From assembly GCA_037015955.1 (NCBI GenBank), contig CP143548.1, positions 675,501-739,500 on the forward strand: a stretch of 64,000 nucleotides of DNA, written 5' to 3'. A program made the position numbers and the translations under genes. Numbering within the stretch: the stretch's first letter is position 1; every line of letters begins with the position of its first letter. This stretch comes from Lachnospiraceae bacterium JLR.KK008. Its GTDB lineage: Bacteria > Bacillota > Clostridia > Lachnospirales > Lachnospiraceae. Shown here one piece after another: positions 1 through 6,203 of this stretch. A model generated the notes under the pieces. The model was not told the origin of the DNA. It saw only the letters and a program-made list of their open reading frames with translations, and did no database searches.

Positions 1-127
1 TGATGACAGGATTGAGAGTGTCGATCACTTTACGTTCGATCTGCCGCGCAAAGGCGTTGTTCATGTGGCATTTACGGTACATTCTGTCTTTGGAGATGTA
101 ATGGCGGAAAGAGAGGTGAATTTTTGA
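1..127 (+). CDS. Phage baseplate-associated protein, XkdS/DUF2634-like (3' end only)
   Basis: The reading frame from base 2 is open and ends at TGA 125-127, giving about 41 residues that finish in VFGDVMAEREVNF. The pattern of a VHVAFTVH strand followed by a short ending resembles the C-terminus of PBSX XkdS-type (DUF2634) proteins, which sit next to the baseplate J protein in contractile-tail clusters. The stop overlaps the next start codon (TGATG), as expected of translational coupling. Only the end is visible, so the family call rests on this short match plus gene order. Confidence 0.6.
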   Translation, partial: DDRIESVDHFTFDLPRKGVVHVAFTVHSVFGDVMAEREVNF

Positions 128-1338
128 TGTATGAATCGGTCACGTATGAAACGATTCTCAAACGTATGCTGAGTCGTGTGTCTGATAAACTTGACAAGCG
201 GGAAGGATCTGTCATCTGGGACACCCATTCCCCGACAGCGATCGAGCTGCAAATTCTGTATCTGGAACTCGATTCGATCCTGCGGGAAGCATATGGAGAT
301 ACCGCTTCCAGAGAATTTTTGATTTTACGTTGTAAGGAGAGAGGACTGTTTCCCTATCCGGCGACCCGGGCAGTGCTGCAAGGTGAGTTTACACCGGCAG
401 AAGCAGATGTGACAGGGAAGCGGTTTAACATTGGCCGCATTAATTATACGGTCACGGAAAGGATCGGAGAGGGAACGTATCAGGTACAATGCGAAACGGC
501 AGGGGAGATCGGCAATCAGTATCTGGGAATGATGACGCCGATCGACTATATCACAGGGCTGGAGACGGCGGAGCTGACACAGGTCCTGATCCCCGGCGAG
601 GAAGAAGAAGATACGGAAGATCTGCGGCAGAGATACTTTGCATCGTTTGAGGAAAAGGCGTTTGGTGGAAACGTTGCAGACTACATGGAAAAGACGAATG
701 CGGTCCCCGGAGTTGGCAGGACGAAAGTTACACGAGTCTGGAATGGGGACGTCTCTCCCTCCGATATGATTCCGTCCGGGAACGTAACGGCCTGGTATGA
801 GAGCGTCATCGACACGATGGAAGAAGAGAGTGCGGCATGGCTCTCTGCGGTCTATACAGCGGCGGCAGAAAAGAAACTGACGACAGGTGGTACGGTCCTT
901 CTGACGATCACGGACTCGGAATATGGGCCGGCATCAGATACGCTGATCAGGACCGTGCAGGCTGCGATCGATCCGGAGGAACATGCCGGAGATGGCTATG
1001 GCCTCGCCCCGATTGGTCATATGGTGACAGTAAAAAGCGCAGAGCCGGTCACAGTCAATGTGAATACGGAAATTACGCTTGAGGTCGGATACGAATGGGA
1101 CCATTTGCAGGCTGCGATTGACGCGGCCATCTCCGGCTATCTGCTTGATTTGCGAAAGGAATGGTCTGAACGGCCATATCTGGTCGTGAGGATCAGTCAG
1201 ATTGAATCGCGGATTCTGAATATTTCCGGAATCGTGGATATTAAAAATACATCGATCAATGGAGCAGAAGATAATCTGACGTTAGCGGCAAATGAAATTC
1301 CTGTTTACGGAGGTGTCACGGATGATAAGAGAAGTTGA
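127..1338 (+). CDS. Baseplate J/gp47-like protein (XkdT type)
   Basis: This 403-residue protein matches the baseplate J/gp47 (XkdT) family of contractile phage tails, which forms the wedge of the baseplate. Visible features are the N-terminal helical part (KREGSVIWDTHSPTAIEL, about residues 25-45), the domain containing LIPGEEEEDTEDLRQRYFAS (about 155-175) and the C-terminal IESRILNISGIVDI stretch typical of the family. ATG 127 overlaps the upstream stop; a TTG one codon earlier (124) is a less likely start. The gene overlaps the next by 17 bases, consistent with a tail operon. Confidence 0.88.
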   Translation: MYESVTYETILKRMLSRVSDKLDKREGSVIWDTHSPTAIELQILYLELDSILREAYGDTASREFLILRCKERGLFPYPATRAVLQGEFTPAEADVTGKRFNIGRINYTVTERIGEGTYQVQCETAGEIGNQYLGMMTPIDYITGLETAELTQVLIPGEEEEDTEDLRQRYFASFEEKAFGGNVADYMEKTNAVPGVGRTKVTRVWNGDVSPSDMIPSGNVTAWYESVIDTMEEESAAWLSAVYTAAAEKKLTTGGTVLLTITDSEYGPASDTLIRTVQAAIDPEEHAGDGYGLAPIGHMVTVKSAEPVTVNVNTEITLEVGYEWDHLQAAIDAAISGYLLDLRKEWSERPYLVVRISQIESRILNISGIVDIKNTSINGAEDNLTLAANEIPVYGGVTDDKRS

Positions 1339-1945
1339 TCTTGTATCCTATCTGCCTCCCTTTATGAAGGAATATAAGCAGATTCACGCGGCGCTGGAAG
1401 CGGAAAATCCGGAGTTTTCCATGATCTGGAATGCCGCGGATCAGACCTTACGCAATGCCTTTATTGAGACGGCGGATGAATATGGGATCTGGCGTTTTGA
1501 AAAAATGCTGCACATTTATCCGTCTGCAAAGGATACGCTTGCGTCACGAAGGGCGAGAGTACAGGCACGCTGGTTCAGGACTTTGCCATATACCGAGAGG
1601 ATGTTTATTGAGAAGCTGGTAACGATATGCGGTACGCACAATTTTGCTTTGCTCAAAAAGTATTTGCAGTACCGGCTGGAGCTGGAAGTGAGCCTGGAAC
1701 TGTATGGACAGGTCGAAGAGCTGGAACGGATGCTCAGAGAGATGATCCCCTGTAACCTGACTGTGGTTATTCGCAATACGATTGCCGCACAGGTGGAAGG
1801 CTGTGTCTCGTTTGCAGGAGGACTTGAATTTGCGGAATGCTATCTGATCACAAACGATAGCCAGGAAACGGTTACGGTAGAGGGCAGGGCTTTGTATGGA
1901 GGGAGCTTCATTAATACGGTAGATATGATCGTTATCGATCACTGA
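1322..1945 (+). CDS. Phage tail protein, XkdU/YmfQ (DUF2313) family
   Basis: The product is 207 residues, starting MIREVDLVSYLPPFM and carrying the RRARVQARW segment near residue 75 that is usual in YmfQ/XkdU (DUF2313) tail proteins, which join the baseplate J protein to the fibre region. The start at 1322 is chosen because GGAGGTG lies about 6 bases upstream and because the longer frame from 1292 adds residues that only shadow the preceding gene. It follows XkdT directly, the PBSX order. Confidence 0.85.
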   Translation: MIREVDLVSYLPPFMKEYKQIHAALEAENPEFSMIWNAADQTLRNAFIETADEYGIWRFEKMLHIYPSAKDTLASRRARVQARWFRTLPYTERMFIEKLVTICGTHNFALLKKYLQYRLELEVSLELYGQVEELERMLREMIPCNLTVVIRNTIAAQVEGCVSFAGGLEFAECYLITNDSQETVTVEGRALYGGSFINTVDMIVIDH

Positions 1946-2009
1946 CAGAGAGCGGTTGCGGAGCAGGGGAATCTGGTCTGCAGCCGTTTATTATAAGAAT
2001 AAAACTGAG

Positions 2010-2046
2010 GTGTCAAAAGGTATTGTTCCTGGCTCCTTTTTGACAC
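2010..2046 (+). other. Strong stem-loop in the leader of the tail-fibre gene
   Basis: GTGTCAAAAGG (2010-2020) pairs with CCTTTTTGACAC (2035-2046), leaving a 14-base loop and one bulged base. It sits between the baseplate gene stop and the fibre ribosome binding site (GGAGG near 2062). The 3' arm is T-rich but no clean U-tract follows, so it could be a weak terminator/attenuator or an mRNA-stabilising hairpin. Function is inferred only from position. Confidence 0.5.
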
Positions 2047-2071
2047 TTTAATCAGGATAAGGAGGAAAAGT

Positions 2072-3253
2072 ATGGCAGAATTTTCAAAACTGATGATGAC
2101 CGGAAAAGGGCAGGCATTGATCGCAAAAGTGATTGCCGGAACCGGCAATGTTGAGTTTACTAAAATAGTAACATCAAGTACAGCATATGAACCGGAACAG
2201 ACAGAGGGTCTGACAGAACTTGCCAATGTAGAGCAGACAAGTCTGATCTCAAGTATTATGAGAACAAACGAGGTAGCTGTAAAAATAGAGACTTCTTTCA
2301 ACAATCTGGAACTGACAGCAGGATATTACATGCGGTCTCTGGGACTGTATGCGATTGACCCGGACGAAGGAGAAATCCTCTATGCTGTGACAACGGAGGT
2401 ATCGGGGAACTGTTACATGCCTGCTTATAATGGGGTCACGGTATCCGGCGCCTATGTCAAACTGATTGCGACCGTGGGAAATGCGGAGCATATTTCTCTG
2501 GAAGTGAATGCGGCAGCGACAGCGACCATCGGGAACATCCGGGAGCTGCGGGAGAATCTGGGCAGTGTCGAGATACGCTTTGATGATGTAGAGGACGCAG
2601 AGCGGGAGAATATACAGTCCCGGGAGACACTGGGGACGATGCTGGGGAAGATCAGGAAATGGTTCTCGGATCTGAAATCAGGTGCTTTTGCCAGCGTGGT
2701 AAACGACTGTGTGACGACAGAGGAAGGGACAGTCCTGGACGGTCGGCAGGGGAAAGTGTTGAAGGATGAGATTGACGGATTGAAAGCGGCAGATAGTGAG
2801 ATAAATAGCAAGATAGATGCGTTAAAAAAATCTGTAGCTGATGGCAAAACAGCCGTTGCCGCTGCCATCAGCGCTAAAGGTGTCAGTACGGCAGCGGACA
2901 CATCGTTTGCCACGATGGCAAATAATATTCGAAATATTGTTACAATAAGACAACCCAATACAATAAGATTCTCTAAACATGGACGTCAATGTTCCTTCAG
3001 TCAGGGTGTTACCACCGGAAAACATTACTTGATAACATATGCAGCAGTAAATAAATATGAAATGTCAGGCTGGGCTAACGGAAACTGGTCCGGAAATGGA
3101 GGAAATTTTGTAGAAATATACAGAAATCAACAACCGCCGACATCAATGCTTGCAGTCTATGTAACTGCTACTTCCGGTTCCATTAGTTTTAGTAAAGACT
3201 ATGGTAATGATAATTTAACAGGGGCGGGCTGCCTTATGCTACAATTAGATTGA
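2072..3253 (+). CDS. Phage tail fibre protein with exchangeable C-terminus
   Basis: The 393-residue protein begins MAEFSKLMMTGKGQALIAK, the N-terminal domain of phage tail-collar fibre proteins (DUF3751-like, about residues 1-150) that binds the baseplate. A predicted helical/coiled stretch (about 155-275) follows, then a beta-rich end rich in Gly, Asn, Ser and aromatics that would contact the host surface. Codons 243-247 (EINSK) lie on a short sequence repeated twice downstream, each time leading into a different C-terminus, so the last ~146 residues appear exchangeable by recombination. A recombinase gene lies 0.7 kb downstream. GGAGGAAAAGT precedes the ATG. Confidence 0.88.
   Translation: MAEFSKLMMTGKGQALIAKVIAGTGNVEFTKIVTSSTAYEPEQTEGLTELANVEQTSLISSIMRTNEVAVKIETSFNNLELTAGYYMRSLGLYAIDPDEGEILYAVTTEVSGNCYMPAYNGVTVSGAYVKLIATVGNAEHISLEVNAAATATIGNIRELRENLGSVEIRFDDVEDAERENIQSRETLGTMLGKIRKWFSDLKSGAFASVVNDCVTTEEGTVLDGRQGKVLKDEIDGLKAADSEINSKIDALKKSVADGKTAVAAAISAKGVSTAADTSFATMANNIRNIVTIRQPNTIRFSKHGRQCSFSQGVTTGKHYLITYAAVNKYEMSGWANGNWSGNGGNFVEIYRNQQPPTSMLAVYVTATSGSISFSKDYGNDNLTGAGCLMLQLD
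2788..2812 (+). repeat. Recombination site a (inside the tail-fibre gene)
   Basis: Core AGATAAATAGCAAG (2799-2812), read here as codons for EINSK. The 24 bases 2788-2811 match 5596-5619 at 22 positions in direct orientation, and 2799-2812 is repeated exactly, inverted, at 3884-3897. Placement at the junction between constant and variable fibre parts, in a fixed frame at all three copies, marks it as the probable crossover site. Confidence 0.75.
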
Positions 3254-3590
3254 TATGCTCAATAAACCTCTGTGAGTGCTTCTCAAAATGAGAATCTGTG
3301 TTCATGAGCAAATAATTGTTAATGGAAACATAGCAGCTTTCTCGGATTATTTCGATGTAAAACCTTACATTGTGATGCAAGGATAACCCATTAGGTATAG
3401 TGTGATGGGCAGTTAGCAGACTGTGGTCATCATGGATTACCATAACCCGTATGGAAATACGTGATAACAATATACAGTTATCCATGCACAATACTGCTGA
3501 TTCTATAGTTGATGTTAATGTGACTGTGTTAATACTATATCAAAAACCATCATAATGCTACATGACATATGGTTGGATTGTTAGGCTTGA
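3254..3590. other. Non-coding, AT-rich stretch downstream of the tail fibre
   Basis: No convincing gene is visible on either strand. One plus-strand frame (about 3289-3381) is open for about 30 codons and ends in KPYIVMQG before a stop, which could be the worn end of another fibre cassette. It has no recognisable repeat core in front of it. The stretch is AT-richer than the flanking tail genes, in keeping with a decayed variable segment. Confidence 0.4.
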
Positions 3591-3898
3591 TTAAACTAAT
3601 CCATATGCTTTTACTAGATATTCGTGCGGTTCTTCAATAACCCCGTTTCGTTCACATCTTATAATTATAGACTGGCCTTTTTTCAAAGGGTAGAAGACGG
3701 ATACATATATATATTGGAATTAGGTGCAGAATGTCTCCCAACAATGGTTCCATCAATTAACTCAGTCGTATATGTATCTGTTTTTAAATTCAACAAGCCA
3801 ACGATACAGCAATTCCATTCAGCTATATATACTTGTCCATTTCTAAGAGCAGCAAGCTCTATATTTGTATTTATGTACGGTAACTTGCTATTTATCTA
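3591..3898 (-). pseudogene. Silent inverted tail-fibre C-terminal cassette (cassette b)
   Basis: Read on the minus strand from the inverted core at 3897, the frame gives INSK, the same residues as the fibre at site a, then 66 further residues to TGA at 3685-3683 (segments include ELAALRNGQVYIAEWN and ELIDGTIVGRH). There is no start codon or ribosome binding site, so it is silent unless an inversion joins it to the fibre gene. A different frame then stays open to 3591 (GQSIIIRCERNGVIEE), suggesting that a one-base change near 3685-3700 shortened an originally ~100-residue cassette. Composition resembles fibre tips; identity is inferred from the shared junction. Confidence 0.6.
3884..3897 (-). 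repeat. Recombination site b (inverted copy)
   Basis: An exact 14-base inverted copy of AGATAAATAGCAAG from 2799-2812, at the head of the silent cassette on the minus strand. Recombination between a and b would invert 2.8-3.9 kb and replace the fibre C-terminus while keeping the reading frame. Confidence 0.72.
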
Positions 3899-3927
3899 AT
3901 GGTGGGCAGAAAAAGTGTTTCTTTTGT

Positions 3928-3933
3928 TATAAT
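3928..3933 (+). promoter_or_regulatory. Probable -10 box of the recombinase promoter
   Basis: TATAAT at 3928-3933 lies about 25 bases before the recombinase start. No good -35 is seen 16-18 bases upstream. The box is outside the invertible a-b segment, so recombinase expression would survive that inversion. Confidence 0.4.
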
Positions 3934-3959
3934 AGATTGAAAAAAGGAGGAACACAGAG

Positions 3960-4943
3960 TTGGTGGAGAAGATCATTGCAAAGGTACTCGTATGGATGGA
4001 AGGGAAAGGGATGGAGGAACTGAAAAATGCTCTGTATTTTGTGCTTTCCGATTACGAGATCAGCAAAAAGAGTACGGAGGTGCAGCCTATAGACAAGAGC
4101 TGGGAGGAAGAACTTGGCGCGTTCCTGATCAGGAAACGTGTAGAGGGACGGTCGGAAAAGACAATCCGGCAGTACAGTCTGCACCTGCGGCGGTTGTTAC
4201 GGTGCTTGAATAAGCCGGTACAGGAGATCACGGAAGCGAACTTGTTTTTGTATATTGAGATGTACAAGAGGCAGAGAAACGTTTCCGGGGCTTATCTGGA
4301 TAATATCAGGCTTGTCTTCAGCTCATTCTTCGGTTGGTTGAACAACAAAGGGTACATAAGCAGGAATCCGGCGGCGGGACTTGATCCGATCAAGACTGAA
4401 AAGCGAATCAAAAAGCCGCTGTCGGACATAGAATTGGAAAAGCTTCGCAGGAAGTGCAGGCTTGAGAGAGACCTGGCCCTGATTGAGTTCTTATACAGTA
4501 CCGGGGTGAGGGTGTCAGAGCTGACAGCCCTGAACAGACAGGACATCAATTTTGACAGTATGGATGTAGTCGTCTATGGAAAAGGGGCAAAGGAGAGGGA
4601 AACCTATCTGACAGCAGCGTCCTGTATGCACTTAAAAGAATATCTGGATTCCCGCACCGATGATAACGAAGCGTTATTTGTGGGATTAAAGAGTCCACAC
4701 AGAAGACTGACGGTAGCAGGCGTGGAAGAGATACTGCGCAGGCTGGGGAGACAGACAGGGATCGAAAAGGTGCATCCGCACCGGTTCCGTAGGACAATGG
4801 CAACGAATATATTGAACAAGGGGATGCCAGTGGAAGAGGTGCGGGACGTTTTAGGACATGTAAAGCTGGACACGACGATGATCTACTGTCAAATAAATAA
4901 AGAGAACGTACGGCATTCCCACAGGAAATTTATGTCAGCGTAA
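3960..4943 (+). CDS. Tyrosine recombinase (XerC/D-like), probable fibre-switching recombinase
   Basis: The 327-residue protein has an N-terminal SAM-like core-binding domain (about residues 50-150, RSEKTIRQYSLHLRRL) and a catalytic domain with all expected residues: Arg in TGVRVSEL (~192), Lys in YGKGAKER, HPHRFRR (~280), His in LGHVKLD and Tyr in TTMIY (~315). The start is TTG 3960 (or GTG 3963) behind AAAGGAGG. Chromosomal XerC/D normally lie with unrelated housekeeping genes. This one is embedded between repeat sites b and c that flank fibre cassettes, the arrangement of Rci in plasmid shufflons. Role in fibre inversion is inferred; integrase of the element is the main alternative. Confidence 0.85.
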   Translation: MVEKIIAKVLVWMEGKGMEELKNALYFVLSDYEISKKSTEVQPIDKSWEEELGAFLIRKRVEGRSEKTIRQYSLHLRRLLRCLNKPVQEITEANLFLYIEMYKRQRNVSGAYLDNIRLVFSSFFGWLNNKGYISRNPAAGLDPIKTEKRIKKPLSDIELEKLRRKCRLERDLALIEFLYSTGVRVSELTALNRQDINFDSMDVVVYGKGAKERETYLTAASCMHLKEYLDSRTDDNEALFVGLKSPHRRLTVAGVEEILRRLGRQTGIEKVHPHRFRRTMATNILNKGMPVEEVRDVLGHVKLDTTMIYCQINKENVRHSHRKFMSA

Positions 4944-4973
4944 ATATGTAGAGAAAATGGAAAGCAATCAAGC

Positions 4974-4999
4974 AGGCCTGCCGGGTGACAGGTCTTTTT
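4974..4999 (+). terminator. Rho-independent terminator after the recombinase
   Basis: AGGCCTG (4974-4980) and CAGGTCT (4989-4995) form a 7-bp stem with one G-T pair and an 8-base loop, followed by a T-run ending at 4999. It lies 30 bases after the recombinase stop. Confidence 0.7.
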
Positions 5000-5030
5000 G
5001 TCGTTAAAAAGAAGGAGGAAGAGGGAAAAT

Positions 5031-5114
5031 ATGGGATTGAAAAACGATAAAGCATTGCTGGGAGACTGCGAAAAAGAAAAACTGCAATGGGAACAAAGAC
5101 AGAACGGAGCATGA
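5031..5114 (+). CDS. Small hypothetical protein (27 residues)
   Basis: An ATG at 5031 follows AAGGAGG (5012-5018) and GAGGG (5021-5025) and opens a charged 27-codon frame (MGLKNDKALLGDCEKEKL...) ending at 5114. After the stop, another frame stays open for about 28 codons (including SVLDGRKRVFGIAVES), so this could be the head of a broken longer phage gene. No family is recognised. Confidence 0.35.
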   Translation: MGLKNDKALLGDCEKEKLQWEQRQNGA

Positions 5115-5268
5115 ACAACAGGACTGGTGGATAAATATGCTTCGGTACTTGATGGAAGGAAACGTGTATTTGGAATAGCCGTAGAAAGTTGTTATAAATG
5201 AAAATCGCTGTCATACAGTTGTACTCATAAATGCAGGTGAGGGATAAAAGAATTGCTACTGCATATAC

Positions 5269-5297
5269 TTGATTTAGCCGTGCATACGTGATATGGT
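5269..5297 (+). promoter_or_regulatory. Putative promoter of the antisense (antitoxin) RNA
   Basis: TTGATT (5269-5274), a 17-base spacer and TATGGT (5292-5297) point rightwards. The predicted start near 5303 would place the direct repeat that matches the toxin start region at the very 5' end of the RNA. Confidence 0.5.
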
Positions 5298-5307
5298 ATG
5301 TATAGGC

Positions 5308-5334
5308 AAAAAGAAGCGAGTAGTCCATGCAGGA
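5308..5334 (+). repeat. Direct repeat, copy 1 (within antitoxin RNA)
   Basis: The first 15 bases, AAAAAGAAGCGAGTA, are identical to those at 5493-5507, and the homology continues imperfectly (CCATGCAGGAC against CCATACAGAC). Because the two loci are transcribed convergently, these direct repeats make the two RNAs complementary over the toxin start codon. Confidence 0.7.
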
Positions 5335-5344
5335 CGGAAAAACG

Positions 5345-5376
5345 AAAAACCCCGGTGTTGCAGCATCGGGGTTTTT
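5345..5376. terminator. Bidirectional terminator shared by toxin mRNA and antisense RNA
   Basis: AAAAACCCCG (5345-5354) pairs with CGGGGTTTTT (5367-5376) around a short loop that can extend the stem. The A-run on one side and T-run on the other make it work in both directions, as at the par locus. Confidence 0.8.
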
Positions 5377-5427
5377 CTATTCCCTGTTTTGGGGTGGAAG
5401 GGCTTAGCTCCACAGGTTAGTTACCGG

Positions 5428-5514
5428 TCATTTTCCGCTGTCTAACCATTTGATGATGTAGTGGCAAACCACACCAGCCGTGACAGCGACTAAAAAAGAA
5501 GCGAGTACTTCCAT
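5428..5514 (-). CDS. Putative type I toxin, Fst/Ldr-like small membrane peptide
   Basis: A 28-residue peptide starts MEVLASFLVAVTAG, has one hydrophobic segment (residues 4-20) and ends IIKWLDSGK, a Trp-Leu plus charged tail as in Fst/Ldr-superfamily toxins that insert in the membrane. GGGGGTG stands 6 bases before ATG 5514, so this start is preferred to upstream in-frame codons near 5619. Its mRNA would end at the shared hairpin 5376-5345, giving about 210 nt, the size of pAD1 RNA I. The start region is repeated in the convergent antisense RNA. It lies between the recombinase and fibre cassette c. A plain phage membrane peptide is the alternative. Confidence 0.65.
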   Translation of the reverse strand: MEVLASFLVAVTAGVVCHYIIKWLDSGK

Positions 5515-5519
5515 ACAGA
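5493..5519 (-). repeat. Direct repeat, copy 2 (over the toxin start codon)
   Basis: Bases 5493-5507 equal 5308-5322, and the similarity runs on through the toxin ATG (complement at 5512-5514). Pairing of the antisense RNA here would cover the first codons and start codon of the toxin. Confidence 0.7.
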
Positions 5520-5560
5520 CACCCCCTTCCCGTACCAGTTTAGGGAGCGGTAACACAAAA

Positions 5561-5589
5561 ATCTTATCATATCCTGTCAGAAGAAACAA
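5561..5589 (-). promoter_or_regulatory. Putative toxin promoter
   Basis: On the minus strand, TTGTTT (5589-5584), a 17-base spacer and TAAGAT (5566-5561) lie about 45 bases upstream of the toxin start. The predicted leader is about 40 nt. Confidence 0.55.
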
Positions 5590-5595
5590 CAATAT

Positions 5596-5689
5596 GGCAG
5601 GTAATGAGATAAATAGCAATTTATCTTACGATCCACAAGATGGGTTTCCAAACAAACATTGGGGACCGATCTTATGCGCTGTAAAATAA
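5596..5689 (+). pseudogene. Silent tail-fibre C-terminal cassette c, starting in recombination site c
   Basis: Bases 5596-5619 match the fibre gene at 2788-2811 in 22 of 24 positions. In the same frame they read AGNEINSN and run into 19 more cassette residues ending HWGPILCAVK and TAA (5687-5689). A terminator begins at the stop, as expected at the end of a fibre gene. No ribosome binding site or suitable start precedes it, so it is not a gene by itself. Joining it to site a would make a fibre with a short C-terminus of about 23 residues. The fibre-end identity is inferred from the shared junction and frame. Confidence 0.65.
5605..5619 (+). repeat. Recombination site c (direct copy)
   Basis: TGAGATAAATAGCAA is identical to 2797-2811 in the fibre gene, in the same orientation, and opposite to site b. 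An a-c exchange would delete the recombinase and toxin-antitoxin segment; a b-c exchange would invert it. Confidence 0.7.
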
Positions 5690-5710
5690 GACCTTCTCGG
5701 GTCTTTTTTT
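5688..5710 (+). terminator. Rho-independent terminator after cassette c
   Basis: AAGACC (5688-5693), a 6-base loop, GGTCTT (5700-5705) and a T-run. The stem starts within the stop codon of cassette c. The 260 bases from here to the holin-like gene hold no feature that I can support. Confidence 0.7.
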
Positions 5711-5972
5711 AATACAGAGATTTATGAAAGGGGGGCGGTATGTAACTTGTATGCGTTCACGCCAGGAAAACAGCAGATGAATTATGTGGGTAGCCTGCAT
5801 AAGAAAATCTTGCAAAAACAGAGATTGTCTCTTCAGGTGAAGCAGTAAACGAATCATATTAGGAACTGTTACCGAATCATGTCGCTGATACAGTGACCGG
5901 GGAGAGGTGCCGGTTTACTGGCGGACAGTGAGGGAAAAGTAATTATAACAGAAATGGAGGCAGAAGGATATT

Positions 5973-6203
5973 ATGAAAAGAATTGATTGGAAACGGAAGT
6001 TGACGAGCAGGAAGTTCTGGGCGGCCATTGTGGGCTTTGCAACTCCGCTCATGGCTATGCTCAATGTATCAGATGATACGGCTGTTCAGGTGACAGCGCT
6101 TATTATGTCAGGCGGCACTCTGATTGCATATATTATCGGAGAAGGAATGACAGATTTAGCCAATATTGAAACACAGGAAGGAGCAAAATATTATGGTGAT
6201 TAA
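5973..6203 (+). CDS. Holin-like small membrane protein
   Basis: The 76-residue protein has a basic N-terminus (MKRIDWKRKLTSRKFW), two hydrophobic segments (about residues 16-33 and 40-58) and an acidic tail, the plan of small phage holins. It lies directly before, and overlaps by 11 bases, an amidase gene: the usual holin-endolysin pair that releases phage or tailocin particles. AATGGAGG is upstream of ATG 5973. The exact holin family is not recognised, so the call leans on topology and context. Confidence 0.7.
   Translation: MKRIDWKRKLTSRKFWAAIVGFATPLMAMLNVSDDTAVQVTALIMSGGTLIAYIIGEGMTDLANIETQEGAKYYGD

Larger units (their letters stand above)
5303..5377 (+). ncRNA. Putative type I antitoxin RNA (RNA II-like)
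   Basis: A transcript from the TTGATT/TATGGT promoter to the hairpin at 5345-5376 would be about 75 nt and has no reading frame of note. It carries AAAAAGAAGCGAGTA (5308-5322), the exact complement of bases near the 5' end of the toxin coding sequence, and it shares the terminator with the convergent toxin mRNA. This is the layout of RNA II in pAD1 par (about 65 nt), which blocks Fst translation. Existence of the RNA is inferred from promoter, repeat and terminator only. Confidence 0.55.

Noticed and set aside
3624-3899. Plus-strand open frame of 91 codons before the recombinase
   Set aside because: No ribosome binding site, odd composition, and it is the antisense of the in-frame fibre cassette b on the minus strand.
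3960-4943. Recombinase as chromosomal XerC/XerD
   Set aside because: It is set inside the phage tail module between repeat sites and is not beside usual xer neighbours; fibre switching or element integration fits better.
5129-5142. A fourth recombination site (GGATAAATATGC)
   Set aside because: It needs an inserted base to match the core and leads into no fibre-like frame; likely chance.
4930-5328. Minus-strand frame starting MDYSLLFAY with resemblance to the toxin start
   Set aside because: The resemblance comes from the shared 15-base repeat; the rest reads across a terminator and has no protein-like pattern.
5428-5619. Longer version of the toxin starting upstream of 5514
   Set aside because: The extra residues pass through the predicted promoter and have no ribosome binding site, while ATG 5514 has a good one.
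5480-5689. Plus-strand open frame covering the toxin and cassette c
   Set aside because: Its first half is antisense to the toxin gene; only its end (from 5596) is meaningful, as a fibre cassette without its own start.
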